In this document: positions 1-10,152 of the stretch, in pieces
How positions within the stretch are numbered: the stretch's first letter is position 1
Layout: every line of letters starts with the position of its first letter
NCBI GenBank assembly: GCA_905479135.1
Contig: CAJQLJ010000097.1
Span: 1-56,290 of the forward strand
Reading direction: 5' to 3'
Length of the DNA: 56,290 bases
Origin: an uncultured Campylobacterales bacterium
GTDB taxonomy: Bacteria > Campylobacterota > Campylobacteria > Campylobacterales > Arcobacteraceae
Translations under genes and position numbers: made by a program
The notes under the pieces: generated by a model
What the model saw: the letters and a program-made list of their open reading frames with translations, nothing else
The model's database searches: none
What the model was told of the DNA's origin: nothing

Positions 1-46
1 TAATACTGCAGGGTCCCCTTGTGGAAACGTAGGCCGCTGCCAGCTC
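1..46 (+). rRNA. rrf: 5S ribosomal RNA, 3' end (truncated by window start)
   Basis: GTGGAAACGTAGGCCGCTGCCAGCTC resembles the conserved 3' end of bacterial 5S rRNA and is followed by a terminator hairpin; exact 3' end uncertain. Confidence 0.8.
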
Positions 47-62
47 TTGAGTATTTTTACAC

Positions 63-110
63 AAAGCTTAGCTTATGCAACTCTTGGTTGTTTATGCTAA
101 GCTTTTTTTT
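63..110 (+). terminator. Rho-independent terminator of the rRNA operon
   Basis: AAAGCTTAGC (63-72) pairs with GCTAAGCTTT (96-105), inner CAAC/GTTG, followed by a T run. Confidence 0.85.
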
Positions 111-281
111 TAGCCTCTTTTTTCCCTACTTTCTATTAGCCTTATTTTCTTCTTGTTATAGTTCATAGATAATAATTGTTAATATATTTCTTGACAAATT
201 TTTATAGTATTATTTCATATTAATTAATATACAAATAGATTAAGTTATATTCTGAAGTGATTTATATTTAATATTTAAATA

Positions 282-313
282 TAAAAAAAGGCCAACCTTT
301 CGATTGACCTTTT
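282..313 (-). terminator. Terminator of rpsU
   Basis: AAGGCCAA (288-295) / TTGACCTT (304-311); minus-strand transcript has a G-U wobble where the plus strand has a C-A mismatch; A run on + gives U tract on -. Confidence 0.75.
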
Positions 314-331
314 ATTGGAAGATTAAGAATC

Positions 332-544
332 TTACAGTCTAGACTCGTATCGTCTAAGCATGTATAATCTCTTAAGCATTTTCTTTCTAGCGTTTATTTT
401 TTGTTTTTTTCTGATCTCTGTCATTGGTTCAAAAAATCTTCTAGCTCTTGTTTCAGTTACAATAAGATTTCTATCACATTGTTTCTTAAAACGTCTGTAT
501 GCTTCGTCAAATGATTCACTATCTTTAACTTTAATGCCTGGCAC
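332..544 (-). CDS. rpsU: 30S ribosomal protein S21
   Basis: [25 protein letters not shown]...RRYESRL; GTG start at 544 (MPGIKV) preferred to the 553 GTG. Confidence 0.93.
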   Translation of the reverse strand: MPGIKVKDSESFDEAYRRFKKQCDRNLIVTETRARRFFEPMTEIRKKQKINARKKMLKRLYMLRRYESRL

Positions 545-657
545 TAAAATCACCCACTTTCTTTTTAAATTTTAGACTTGCATTATATTTAAAATTTACT
601 TAATTCTTATTTAACTAAAAATTAAATATAATAATTGATTAATTGAAAGGCAATTTA

Positions 658-1131
658 ATGGAATTAACACATATTGATGATAATAATAGACCAAAAATGG
701 TTGATGTTTCAGCCAAAAATGAAACTTATAGAATAGCTATAGCAAGTGGACAAATTAAAATGTCTTGTGATGCTTATAACGCAATCATTGATAACACTTC
801 TAAAAAAGGTCCTGTAATACAAACAGCAGTTATTGCTTCTATTATGGGCGTTAAAAAAACGAGTGAATTAATACCTATGTGCCATCCCTTATTATTAACT
901 GGAATAAATTGTGATATTGAGGAGAAACCGGAACTTCCTGGTTTTAAATTAATTGTAACAGCTAAATTAAATGGACAGACAGGTGTTGAGATGGAAGCAT
1001 TAACAGGGGTATCTGTTGGACTTCTTACTATCTATGATATGGTTAAAGCAATTGATAAATCAATGGTAATTTCGAAGGTTCAACTTGAGAATAAATCTGG
1101 TGGTAAAAGCGGTGATTTTGAAAGGAAATAA
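658..1131 (+). CDS. moaC: Cyclic pyranopterin monophosphate synthase MoaC
   Basis: Motifs [39 protein letters not shown] at 658 with AAAGG upstream (ORF track starts at 643). Confidence 0.95.
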   Translation: MELTHIDDNNRPKMVDVSAKNETYRIAIASGQIKMSCDAYNAIIDNTSKKGPVIQTAVIASIMGVKKTSELIPMCHPLLLTGINCDIEEKPELPGFKLIVTAKLNGQTGVEMEALTGVSVGLLTIYDMVKAIDKSMVISKVQLENKSGGKSGDFERK

Positions 1132-1138
1132 ATAATAA

Positions 1139-1402
1139 ATGATAGATTTAAGTAAAGAGAAATTAGAACTTGAGTATCCCTGTAATTGGACTTACAAATT
1201 AGTTGTATTAGAAAGAATAAATATTAAGAAAACTGTTAAGGGTATTGTGCTTGAAAGAGAGCATACTATTATTGAATCTAAAACGAGTTCCAATGGCAAA
1301 TTTAAAAGTTATGCATTAGAACTATTAGTTCACAATGAAGATGATAGAAAAACTCTATTTGAAATTTTAGGCAATCATAATGATATAAAAATGATCATTT
1401 AA
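1139..1402 (+). CDS. YbeD/DUF493 family protein
   Basis: 87 aa, YPCNWTYKLVV...SSNGKFKSYALELLVHNEDDRKTLFEIL resembles the DUF493/HP0495 family. Confidence 0.7.
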   Translation: MIDLSKEKLELEYPCNWTYKLVVLERINIKKTVKGIVLEREHTIIESKTSSNGKFKSYALELLVHNEDDRKTLFEILGNHNDIKMII

Positions 1403-1429
1403 ATAGAGTATTAATATACTCTATTTAAA
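1398..1429. terminator. Hairpin between convergent genes
   Basis: TTTAAATAGAGTAT / ATACTCTATTTAAA inverted repeat overlapping the end of the 1421-1684 ORF. Confidence 0.55.
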
Positions 1430-1684
1430 AAAAACCAATTCTTTCTTGATTTTTTCTTGGTTTAGTTTTTTACAAGCAGTTTTATAAATTTCATTAATTC
1501 TTTCCTCGTCATCATTAACAACTGTTTTTACTTCATCTATAGACTTACCTTCTGAAAATGCTACGAAGATTTTGAATTCTTTTTTAGTAAATTTCTTTTT
1601 TAGTGTTTCCTCTAACTCATCTTCATCTTTTAATGTTCCAACCAGTTTATCTATATTTAATTCAATTGCTTCTGTAAAATTCAT
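1421..1684 (-). CDS. Small conserved hypothetical protein, possibly sigma-70 region 4-like helix-turn-helix
   Basis: 87 aa; FKIFVAFSEGKSIDEVKTVVNDDEERINEIYKTACKKL has region-4-like spacing. Confidence 0.55.
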   Translation of the reverse strand: MNFTEAIELNIDKLVGTLKDEDELEETLKKKFTKKEFKIFVAFSEGKSIDEVKTVVNDDEERINEIYKTACKKLNQEKIKKELVFFK

Positions 1685-1694
1685 ATTTTTCCTT

Positions 1695-2483
1695 TTAATT
1701 ATTTAACCAAGTATTCATATTTTCAATATCCTCATATGAAGTCAAATCCAACATTATTGGTGTTATTGAAATGTAATTAGCTTTTATTGCTTCAAAGTCA
1801 CAAGTTTTATTTTTTGATTCTTTCCAGATCAATGGATGTAGACCAACCCAATAAAATTCTTCACCTCTTGGATTATGATGTCTATGCGTGTCATTCCCAT
1901 ATTCTCTATATCCAGCATTTGTTATTCTAATACCATTACATTCATCTACTTTTATTGGTGGGATGTTAACATTTAAAAACTTTCTTTCCTCTAATGGAAA
2001 GCTATTTTCTAGTATTTTTTTTGCTAAAGATGTAATTGTTTGTTTAGCAAGTGCAAAATCCCATCCATTATTTATATCTGTACATCCTTTTTTACAGACT
2101 TGTGATATTGCTATTGCTGGAATTCCTTGTAATACTGCTTCCATTGCTGCAGCAGCTGTACCACTGTATGTAATATCTTCTCCCATATTAGCACCAATAT
2201 TGATGCCACTTATTACTAAATCTGGTTTGTACCCATCTTTAAATAAATTATTTAAAGAAATAAAAACACAATCAGTGGGACTTCCATCATCAACTCTATA
2301 ATAATCATCATCAACCTTGTCAAGTTTTAGTGGTTTATCAAGAGTTAGAGAATGACCACAAGCAGATTTGTTTTTTGCAGGCGCAACTATAATTATTTTT
2401 GCAATAGGCTTTAATGCTTCTATTAATGCTTTTAATCCTATTGCATCAAAACCATCGTCGTTTGTTAATAAGATTTGTTTCAT
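1695..2483 (-). CDS. surE: 5'-nucleotidase SurE
   Basis: ILLTNDDGFDAIGLKAL, SACGHSLTLDKPL, GTPTDCV-like GSPTDCV, SGINIGANMGEDITYSGTAAAAMEA. Confidence 0.95.
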   Translation of the reverse strand: MKQILLTNDDGFDAIGLKALIEALKPIAKIIIVAPAKNKSACGHSLTLDKPLKLDKVDDDYYRVDDGSPTDCVFISLNNLFKDGYKPDLVISGINIGANMGEDITYSGTAAAAMEAVLQGIPAIAISQVCKKGCTDINNGWDFALAKQTITSLAKKILENSFPLEERKFLNVNIPPIKVDECNGIRITNAGYREYGNDTHRHHNPRGEEFYWVGLHPLIWKESKNKTCDFEAIKANYISITPIMLDLTSYEDIENMNTWLNN

Positions 2484-5400
2484 GATACTATAAAAGCTCC
2501 TTCAATTTGGTGAATAAGTTTTTCTATATTTGAGCTTACTTTAAACCCACTTTCTAATTCTATATCAGCTAATTTTGATTTAATTAGAATTTTCAACTCT
2601 CTTTTTCCTTGATTATTTGCAACTATTTCAAAAAGTTTGAAAATGTTAGTATCTTGATTTTCATAAGGTATGGCAATTGTAAGAGCTGGTTCTATTACTA
2701 GCTGTTGTTTAGTTTTAATTTTTTCTTTTTTTGCAGCCTTTAAATCTTCAATTTTTATGATATTCATTCTAGTAAAGTTTTCATCTTTAGAGATTCTTAC
2801 CTTAAACGCAATAGGTTTATCTAAATCAAAATCATCTTCAAGCTCTTTAATTCTGTCTTCAAATAATAAAAGTTCAATACTTCCATGTAAGTCCATTATT
2901 GAAGCAATACCAAATTTATTACCTTTTTTTGATATTTTTGTTACAATATTTTCTATTTTTCCAACAAATAAAGCTTGAGAACCATCTGCTAATTCATCAA
3001 TTTGTGAAGATAGAGTGTATTTAATTTGATCTAATTGTTCTCTATACTCATCAAGTGGATGTCCTGAAACATAAAACCCAAGTGAAGCTTTTTCAAACTC
3101 TAAAATTTCTTTTGCTTCATATTCTTCAAGTTCTTCTAATTGAATATCAATTTTTGTAAGTTCTTGTGAATCACCAAATAATGAACCAGTTGCCATCTTT
3201 TTTGCTTTCATAGAATTTGCAACACATTCAGATATTTTTTCAATTTGCTCTAACATTGCTCGTCTTGAATATCCAAAGCTATCAAAAGCACCTGTTTTAG
3301 TTAAAGATTCAATTACTCTTTTATTTACTTTACTTCCATCAATTCTAGAGATAAAATCTGAAAGGTCTGTAAAATCTCCGCCTTCATCTCTAGCTTCTAT
3401 AATTGACTTAATAGCAACATCTCCTGCACCTTTAACTGCACCCATTCCAAACATTACAACTTCTTTATCTTTATCTTCTAAAGTTGTAGCAGAAAAAACA
3501 AGATCAGATTTATTAATATCAGGTGGGAATAAGTCTAATCCTAGTCTTTTTACTTCATCTACATATTTTACAACTTTATCTGTGTTGTCTTTTTCTAGAG
3601 TTAGTAAAGCTGCCATAAATTCCGAAGGGTAATATCTTTTTAAATATGATGTATAGAAAGTAACAAGTGCATAAGCTGCTGAGTGAGATTTATTAAATCC
3701 GTAACCAGCGAACTTTACAATTAAATCGAATAGTTCTTCACAGTGGCTTCTTACATAACCATTTTTAACTCCACCATCTGCAAATTCACCTTTTAGTTTA
3801 TCCATTTCTTCTTTGATTTTTTTACCCATAGCTCGTCTTACAAGGTCTGCACCTCCAAGACTAAAACCACCAATTGTTTGTACAATTTGCATAACTTGTT
3901 CTTGGTAAACAATAACACCATAAGTTGGCTCTAAAATTGGTCTTAATGGTGCATCAAACTCATCATAAAAATAATCAATCTTAGCTCGACCGTGTTTTCT
4001 ATTAATAAAGTCATCAAGCATTCCTGATTCCATAGGCCCAGGTCTATATAAAGCAAGTACGGCAATAATATCTTCAAAATTATCAGGTTTTAATCTTTTA
4101 CATAAGTCTTGCATTCCATCTGATTCTATTTGAAATAATCCAATTGTATTACCTGTTTGAATTAGGTCATAAACTCCTTTGTCATTTACATCAGCAGTTA
4201 AGAAGTCTATTCTTTTACCATGTCTTTTTTCAATAAGTTTTAAACCTTCTTCAATAACAGTAAGAGTTTTAAGACCTAAGAAGTCAAACTTAATTAAATC
4301 AACATCTTCAACATATTTACCATTATATTGAGTTGCAAGAGTATCAAGACCAGATGGTTTAAATAATGGAGTTTTATTCCATAATGGTTCATTTGAAATA
4401 ACCACACCTGCTGCGTGAGTTCCAGCATTTCTATTTAACCCTTCAAGAGCAATTGCATATTCCCATACTCGTGCAGCTTGAGGATCAGCTTCACAAAGTT
4501 CTTTTATTTTTGGTTCTTTTTCCCATGAGTTTGTTAAATCAATTCCCAATTCATCAGGAATTAATTTGGCCATAGCGTCAGCTTTGGAATAAGGCATATC
4601 TAAAACTCTTGCAACATCTCTAATTACACCTTTTGCAAGAAGTTTACCAAAAGTAATAATTTGAGCAACATTAGCTCGTCCATATTGTTCAACAACATAG
4701 TCAATAATTTCTCCACGTCTTGCTTGACAGAAATCCATATCAATATCTGGCATTGATATTCTTTCTGGGTTTAGGAATCTTTCAAATAGTAGTCCATAAG
4801 GCATTGGATCTATATCGGTAATTTCTAGAGAAAAGGCAACAAGAGACCCTGCAGCTGAACCACGACCAGGACCAACTGGAATTTTCATCTGTTTTGCAAC
4901 AATAACAAAATCCCAAACAATTAACATATATCCAGGGAATTTCATACTATTGATAATGTCTATTTCAACTTGAAGTCTATCTTTATATTCTTTGTGTTTT
5001 GAAGGGTCCACAATTTTAAGTCTTTTCTCTAATCCTCTCCAGCACTCATCTATAAATAATATTTTGTCATTTTCTAAAGAATATTCAAGTTCTGGTTCAG
5101 GTAGAACTAAATCATGAACTTCAGCTTTTTGGCGAGTAAATTTAAAATTTGGAGGTGTTGGATCTCCCAATTTTATTTCTAAGTTACATTTATCCGCAAT
5201 TTCTTGTGTAGCAGCAACAGCTTCTGGTATATCTGCATATAACTTAGCAATCTGTTCTGGACTTTTTAAGTAGAATTCATGAACACTATGTCTTAATCTA
5301 TTTGGATCATCGTAAAGTTTATTCATAGCAATACACATAAATGCTTCATGAGCATCTGCATCTTTTTGGTTTAAGTAATGAGTATCATTGGTTGCTACTA

Positions 5401-6031
5401 CTTTTATATCTAATTCATGTGCTAGTTTTAGAATTTGATCATCAATAAAGTGTTGGTCTCCAATTCCATGTCTCATAATCTCTAAATAAAAATCATCACC
5501 AAATATTTCCTTATATTCTAAAGCAGCTTCTTTTGCACCTTCATAACCTCTAGCACCATTTTTCACATTTCTTTCATTCTGTAGATTTAAGTGCCAGTTT
5601 ATTTCACCTTGTAAACATGCAGCTGAACAAACTAGTCCTTCCGAGTTTTCACGTAATAATTTTTTATTTATTCTTGGATAATAGTAAAACCCATGCATGT
5701 AAGCTTGTGAACTTAAAAACATCAAATTTTTGTAACCTGTTTGATTTTTTGCATAAAGACACAGGTGAAATCTTTTTCTTGTAGTTTTGTCACCAATTTC
5801 TTCACTATTATGAATATAAGCTTCCATTCCTATAATTGGTTTAATGCCTTCTTTTTTCATAGCATTATAAAAATCAATTGCTCCAAAAAGATTACCATGA
5901 TCAGTCATAGCAACTGATTTCATTCCCATCTCTTTTACTTTTTTGGCAAGAGGCTTGATTTTGTTTGCACCATCGAGTAATGAGTATTCAGTATGTAAGT
6001 GTAAGTGAGTAAATTGTGGTATTGTTGACAT
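2480..6031 (-). CDS. dnaE: DNA polymerase III subunit alpha
   Basis: PHP domain FTHLHLHTEYSLLDGANKI; GRGSAAGSLV; PDIDMDF; 1183 aa. Confidence 0.97.
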   Translation of the reverse strand: MSTIPQFTHLHLHTEYSLLDGANKIKPLAKKVKEMGMKSVAMTDHGNLFGAIDFYNAMKKEGIKPIIGMEAYIHNSEEIGDKTTRKRFHLCLYAKNQTGYKNLMFLSSQAYMHGFYYYPRINKKLLRENSEGLVCSAACLQGEINWHLNLQNERNVKNGARGYEGAKEAALEYKEIFGDDFYLEIMRHGIGDQHFIDDQILKLAHELDIKVVATNDTHYLNQKDADAHEAFMCIAMNKLYDDPNRLRHSVHEFYLKSPEQIAKLYADIPEAVAATQEIADKCNLEIKLGDPTPPNFKFTRQKAEVHDLVLPEPELEYSLENDKILFIDECWRGLEKRLKIVDPSKHKEYKDRLQVEIDIINSMKFPGYMLIVWDFVIVAKQMKIPVGPGRGSAAGSLVAFSLEITDIDPMPYGLLFERFLNPERISMPDIDMDFCQARRGEIIDYVVEQYGRANVAQIITFGKLLAKGVIRDVARVLDMPYSKADAMAKLIPDELGIDLTNSWEKEPKIKELCEADPQAARVWEYAIALEGLNRNAGTHAAGVVISNEPLWNKTPLFKPSGLDTLATQYNGKYVEDVDLIKFDFLGLKTLTVIEEGLKLIEKRHGKRIDFLTADVNDKGVYDLIQTGNTIGLFQIESDGMQDLCKRLKPDNFEDIIAVLALYRPGPMESGMLDDFINRKHGRAKIDYFYDEFDAPLRPILEPTYGVIVYQEQVMQIVQTIGGFSLGGADLVRRAMGKKIKEEMDKLKGEFADGGVKNGYVRSHCEELFDLIVKFAGYGFNKSHSAAYALVTFYTSYLKRYYPSEFMAALLTLEKDNTDKVVKYVDEVKRLGLDLFPPDINKSDLVFSATTLEDKDKEVVMFGMGAVKGAGDVAIKSIIEARDEGGDFTDLSDFISRIDGSKVNKRVIESLTKTGAFDSFGYSRRAMLEQIEKISECVANSMKAKKMATGSLFGDSQELTKIDIQLEELEEYEAKEILEFEKASLGFYVSGHPLDEYREQLDQIKYTLSSQIDELADGSQALFVGKIENIVTKISKKGNKFGIASIMDLHGSIELLLFEDRIKELEDDFDLDKPIAFKVRISKDENFTRMNIIKIEDLKAAKKEKIKTKQQLVIEPALTIAIPYENQDTNIFKLFEIVANNQGKRELKILIKSKLADIELESGFKVSSNIEKLIHQIEGAFIVS

Positions 6032-6076
6032 AATATAATCTTTAATATTTATTTGTATTTTTAATTATTAGTATAT

Positions 6077-6832
6077 CTAAGAAATGGTTTCAAAATACTT
6101 TTTTGCTTCTTTTACTCCTAAATTAAAGCACTCATTTATTTCTTTAAATGAGAAAAGTGAGAATTTATATAATTCTTGAGTTCCTAAATAAAAATTTGTA
6201 TTTTCAATTGAATATTTATGGTTTATATAAAGCTGTTTAAGAAGAGTTTTTTTAATACTTTTTATTGGATTAAATCTTTTTTTAGAATATTTATAAGTTC
6301 TAGGAAATAAATCAATTGAAAAAATATTATATCCTTGGTTTTCAAGTGGTTTAATGGGTATATTATCAAATAATCCCCCATCAATTAAAGACATATTTTT
6401 ATATACAACTGGTTTAAAAAATGGAGTTATTGCACTTGAGGCCATACACAAACTTATTGTATCTCCCTTGTTAAAGTAGTGAAGTTTTTTTTCTTTGATA
6501 TCGTAAGCATTGATGAAAACAGGTTTTTTTATATCTTGTATTTTTGCAATAGGTAATAATTCTTTTAAAATTGCACTAGAAGTGTTAATTTTAAATAAGC
6601 CTTTTTTAAAGTAATTAAATTTTATAACTTGTTTTATATCTTTTGATGTAAATATTTTTAATTGTTCTTTTGCACTTATTCCACTTGCATGTGAACATGC
6701 AATAAGACTTCCAATTGATGATCCACTATAGGCTTTTATTTCAATATTATTTTCTTCACAAAAATGTAGAAATCCTAAATGGAATGCACCTCTTGCTCCA
6801 CCACCACTTAATGCTAATGCTAAATCTCTTAT
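6077..6832 (-). CDS. Patatin-like phospholipase, proposed AUA start overlapping the recJ stop
   Basis: Hand translation of 6452-6832 (-) is open and in frame with the 6077-6451 ORF: (M/I)RDLALALSGGGARGAFHLGF...AYSGSSIGSLIACSHASG...SLIDGGLFDNIPI; GGGxRG, GxSxG and DGG motifs all present; ORF track has only the C-terminal half. Confidence 0.85.
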   Translation of the reverse strand: MRDLALALSGGGARGAFHLGFLHFCEENNIEIKAYSGSSIGSLIACSHASGISAKEQLKIFTSKDIKQVIKFNYFKKGLFKINTSSAILKELLPIAKIQDIKKPVFINAYDIKEKKLHYFNKGDTISLCMASSAITPFFKPVVYKNMSLIDGGLFDNIPIKPLENQGYNIFSIDLFPRTYKYSKKRFNPIKSIKKTLLKQLYINHKYSIENTNFYLGTQELYKFSLFSFKEINECFNLGVKEAKKYFETIS

Positions 6833-8397
6833 TTTATTAGCTCTTGAATTAAAAATTGAGGAGTAATGACTCCTCTGAATTCATTTTTATTTACAGAGAC
6901 AATTAAATCAAAACTATTAGGTAAATTAATATTTGAGTCATTAAACTTTATTGCTTCAAACACAACACCTTCTGAATTTAATGTAAGCTTCATATGATTT
7001 TTGTCTTTTCCTATTAGGTTACTTTTTATAAGAGAAACTTTTGATATTCTAAATATTGGCTTATGGTTTTCTAATCCATATGGTTCAAACTTATCAATAA
7101 TATCTAAAAATTCTATATCAACTGATGCTACATCCAACTCACCTAAAGTTACGGGCTCAATATGTAGATCATCTTTATAATCTTCTAGTTCTTGATTTAT
7201 TAAGGTTTTAAAATCTTCTAAATTCTCTTCTTTTAAGGATAATCCAGCAGCATTTTTATGTCCCCCAAATCCTAATAATAAAGGAGCTGCTTTTGAAATG
7301 ATTGTATGAAGATTAATATTTGCATTCGCTCTTGCACTTCCTTTAGCAATTCCATTATTTACAGAAAATATAAAAGCAGGTTTTTTAAAAGAGTTTGATA
7401 GTTTTGATGCAACGATTCCAATAACTCCCTCATGCCAATCCTTCCCCCAAACAATAACTGAATTTTCTTCTTTTGATGATTTACTTTGCGCTTTTTTTGT
7501 GATCTCTTCTTGAAGTGTTTTTCTATAGTTATTTAATTCTTCTAACTCTTGTAATGATTCACTTGCTTGAAAAGAGTTTTTTGAAAGTAAAAATTCTAAA
7601 GCTGTGCTTGCATCTTGCATTCTTCCCGCACTATTAATTTTTGGAGCTATAAAAAAACCAATATCATCTGAAACCAAGTTTTGTTTAGAAATAACTTCAT
7701 TTAATTTTTTAAAAGCCTCTCTTGGAGATGTTTTGATTTTTTTTAGTCCTTGTTTTACTAGCGTATAATTAAGTGCGGTCATTGGCATAATATCTGCAAT
7801 AATTGCAACACAAAGTAAATCTAAAAAATCAGTCATATTAACATCAAAATTTAATTCTTTTTTAATTGATGCACATAAATACCAAGCAACTTGAGCTCCA
7901 CAAATATCTTTGAATTCAAAGTTACAGTCTTCTTGTTTGGGATTGACAATGGCATATGCATAAGGTACTTCTTTCCCAACAGTATGATGATCTGTGATAA
8001 TTAAATCAATACCTTTTTCTTTTAGTTTTAAAGCAGCTGGAACCGCTGATATTCCATTATCCACAGTAATAACTAAACCTGAATCAATCATATCTACAAT
8101 TTTTGGCGATAAGCCATATCCATGCTGAAATCTATTTGGAATTATATAGTTTATTTTCACATTTATTTTTTGAAAAAAGTCCACCATAATTGTTGTAGAA
8201 ACTACACCATCTACATCATAATCTCCTACTATTGTAATAGTTTCATTTTTTAAGATAGCAGTTTTGATTCTTGAAGTTGCTTTGTGAATATCCTTAAAAT
8301 TATTTGGAGTTGGAATATCTGCAAGACGTGAATAAAGACTGTTTATGTGTCTTGCAGAGAGTAGCTCAAAAAGTCTACTTTTTGTAACTTTTGACAT
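6829..8397 (-). CDS. recJ: Single-stranded-DNA-specific exonuclease RecJ
   Basis: VGDYDVDGVVSTTI, ITDHHTVG, SAGRMQDAS, GFGGHKNAAGLS. Confidence 0.94.
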   Translation of the reverse strand: MSKVTKSRLFELLSARHINSLYSRLADIPTPNNFKDIHKATSRIKTAILKNETITIVGDYDVDGVVSTTIMVDFFQKINVKINYIIPNRFQHGYGLSPKIVDMIDSGLVITVDNGISAVPAALKLKEKGIDLIITDHHTVGKEVPYAYAIVNPKQEDCNFEFKDICGAQVAWYLCASIKKELNFDVNMTDFLDLLCVAIIADIMPMTALNYTLVKQGLKKIKTSPREAFKKLNEVISKQNLVSDDIGFFIAPKINSAGRMQDASTALEFLLSKNSFQASESLQELEELNNYRKTLQEEITKKAQSKSSKEENSVIVWGKDWHEGVIGIVASKLSNSFKKPAFIFSVNNGIAKGSARANANINLHTIISKAAPLLLGFGGHKNAAGLSLKEENLEDFKTLINQELEDYKDDLHIEPVTLGELDVASVDIEFLDIIDKFEPYGLENHKPIFRISKVSLIKSNLIGKDKNHMKLTLNSEGVVFEAIKFNDSNINLPNSFDLIVSVNKNEFRGVITPQFLIQELIK

Positions 8398-10013
8398 TAA
8401 TCTTTTTTATTTGCCTGTTTTACAAATTCAAAGATAATAGGATTTGGAGTTTCTAAATGTGAAGTAAATTCAGGATGGAATTGAACACCTACAAACCATG
8501 GATGATCTTTTATTTCTACTGCTTCTATTAAGCCATTTGATTGTCCAGAAATAATCATTCCAGCTTCTTCTAAAGCTTCCTTATATTTTGGATTTGCTTC
8601 ATATCTATGTCTGTGTCTTTCATTATATATGTCTTCATTTCCATAAGCTTTTTGAAGATTAGTTCCTTTTAATGGTTCAAATGGATACTCACCTAATCTC
8701 ATAGTTCCACCCATTGGTGATTTATGAGTTCTTAATTGCTTTTGTCCACTTTGGTCCATGAATTCGTCAATTAAGTAAATTAATGGGTTAGAAGTTTGTG
8801 TATCAAATTCAATTGAGTTTGCATCTTCAAGACCTAGTACGTTTCTAGCAAATTCAATAACAGCTAATTGCATACCAAGACAAATACCTAAATATGGTAT
8901 TTTATTTTCTCTAGCATATTTAATTGCTTCAAGCTTACCTTCAACACCTCTGTGACCAAAACCACCAGCAACAAGAACTGCATCAGAGTTTCCTATAATA
9001 TCATAAGCTCCATGTACTTCAATTTTTTCACTATCACACCAGTGGATATTTACTTTTGTATTTAAGTGCGCACCACTATGAATTAGTGCTTCTGTTAATG
9101 ATTTATATGATTCTTTTAATTCTAGATATTTTCCAACAAAGGCAATTGTTAATTCATCTTTAGGTACTAAAATATTTTTAACTAAAGTATCCCATTTCTC
9201 CATATTTGGTTTTACTTTTATATTAAAGTGTTCAGATAAAGGATTAATGATACCTTCTTTGATAAAATGTAATGGCACTTGATAAATTGATTGCGCATCA
9301 CCTGCTTCTATTACTGCATTTCTATCAATATCACATGACATTGCAAGTTTATCTTTTAGATTTTTTGGTAAGGGTTTTTCTGTTCTACAAACTAGCATAT
9401 GTGGAGTTATACCAATTCTTCTTAATTCTTGTACAGAATGCTGTGTTGGTTTTGTTTTAAGTTCACCAGCAGCTGCTATGTAAGGAATTAATGTTACATG
9501 AATATTCATTGTATTTGTTTTTGGAAGTTCATGTCTAATTGCTCTAATTGATTCCATAAATGGTAAACCTTCAATATCACCTACAGTTCCTCCAAGTTCA
9601 ACTATTAAAAACTCATGACCTTCAGCAGCTGAATATATTCTAGCTTTAATTTCATCAACTACATGAGGGATTACTTGAATAGTTTTACCTAGGTATCCAC
9701 CTTCTCTTTCTCTTTTAATAACACTTTGATAAACTTGACCAGTCGTAAAGTTATTTTGTGCAGTTAAAGTTGTATCAATAAATCTTTCGTAGTTTCCTAA
9801 ATCTAAATCAGTTTCAGCTCCATCTGCTGTTACAAAAACTTCTCCATGTTCTAATGGACTCATAGTTCCTGGATCTACATTTAAGTATGGGTCAATTTTA
9901 AGCATTGATACTTTAAATCCAGATTGTTTTAATATTGTTGCAATTGATGCTGCAGTGATTCCTTTTCCTAAAGAACTTAGAACCCCACCTGTTACGAAGA
10001 TGAATTTAGTCAT
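8397..10013 (-). CDS. pyrG: CTP synthase
   Basis: [19 protein letters not shown]; glutaminase motif [20 protein letters not shown]; start refined from 10028. Confidence 0.97.
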   Translation of the reverse strand: MTKFIFVTGGVLSSLGKGITAASIATILKQSGFKVSMLKIDPYLNVDPGTMSPLEHGEVFVTADGAETDLDLGNYERFIDTTLTAQNNFTTGQVYQSVIKREREGGYLGKTIQVIPHVVDEIKARIYSAAEGHEFLIVELGGTVGDIEGLPFMESIRAIRHELPKTNTMNIHVTLIPYIAAAGELKTKPTQHSVQELRRIGITPHMLVCRTEKPLPKNLKDKLAMSCDIDRNAVIEAGDAQSIYQVPLHFIKEGIINPLSEHFNIKVKPNMEKWDTLVKNILVPKDELTIAFVGKYLELKESYKSLTEALIHSGAHLNTKVNIHWCDSEKIEVHGAYDIIGNSDAVLVAGGFGHRGVEGKLEAIKYARENKIPYLGICLGMQLAVIEFARNVLGLEDANSIEFDTQTSNPLIYLIDEFMDQSGQKQLRTHKSPMGGTMRLGEYPFEPLKGTNLQKAYGNEDIYNERHRHRYEANPKYKEALEEAGMIISGQSNGLIEAVEIKDHPWFVGVQFHPEFTSHLETPNPIIFEFVKQANKKD

Positions 10014-10112
10014 TTTAAAATACTCCAATGAAATTAATTAATAATTATATTCGCGATTGTAGCTAGTTTTTGTTGATAGCTAAGTTAAGCAAGATGTATT
10101 TTATTTAAGAAG

Positions 10113-10145
10113 TAAGACAAGTTTATAATTTATAAACTTGTCTTA
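10113..10145 (-). terminator. Hairpin downstream of ccoG
   Basis: TAAGACAAGTTTATAA (10113-10128) / TTATAAACTTGTCTTA (10130-10145), near-perfect palindrome. Confidence 0.65.
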
Positions 10146-10152
10146 TTTATAA

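Noticed and set aside
160-313. Possible small RNA from a TTGACA at 191-196 to the hairpin at 282-313
   Set aside because: No properly spaced -10, and the hairpin has a mismatch on the plus strand but a G-U pair on the minus strand, fitting an rpsU terminator instead.
360-575. Antisense ORF over rpsU
   Set aside because: Opposite a clear ribosomal protein gene; no RBS or recognisable protein.
1888-2301. Antisense ORF within surE
   Set aside because: Shadow ORF of a conserved gene in low-stop frame; composition not protein-like.
6452-6828. Patatin-like gene as a frameshifted pseudogene
   Set aside because: Hand translation found no stop or frameshift; all three catalytic motifs are in one frame, and only a canonical start codon is missing.
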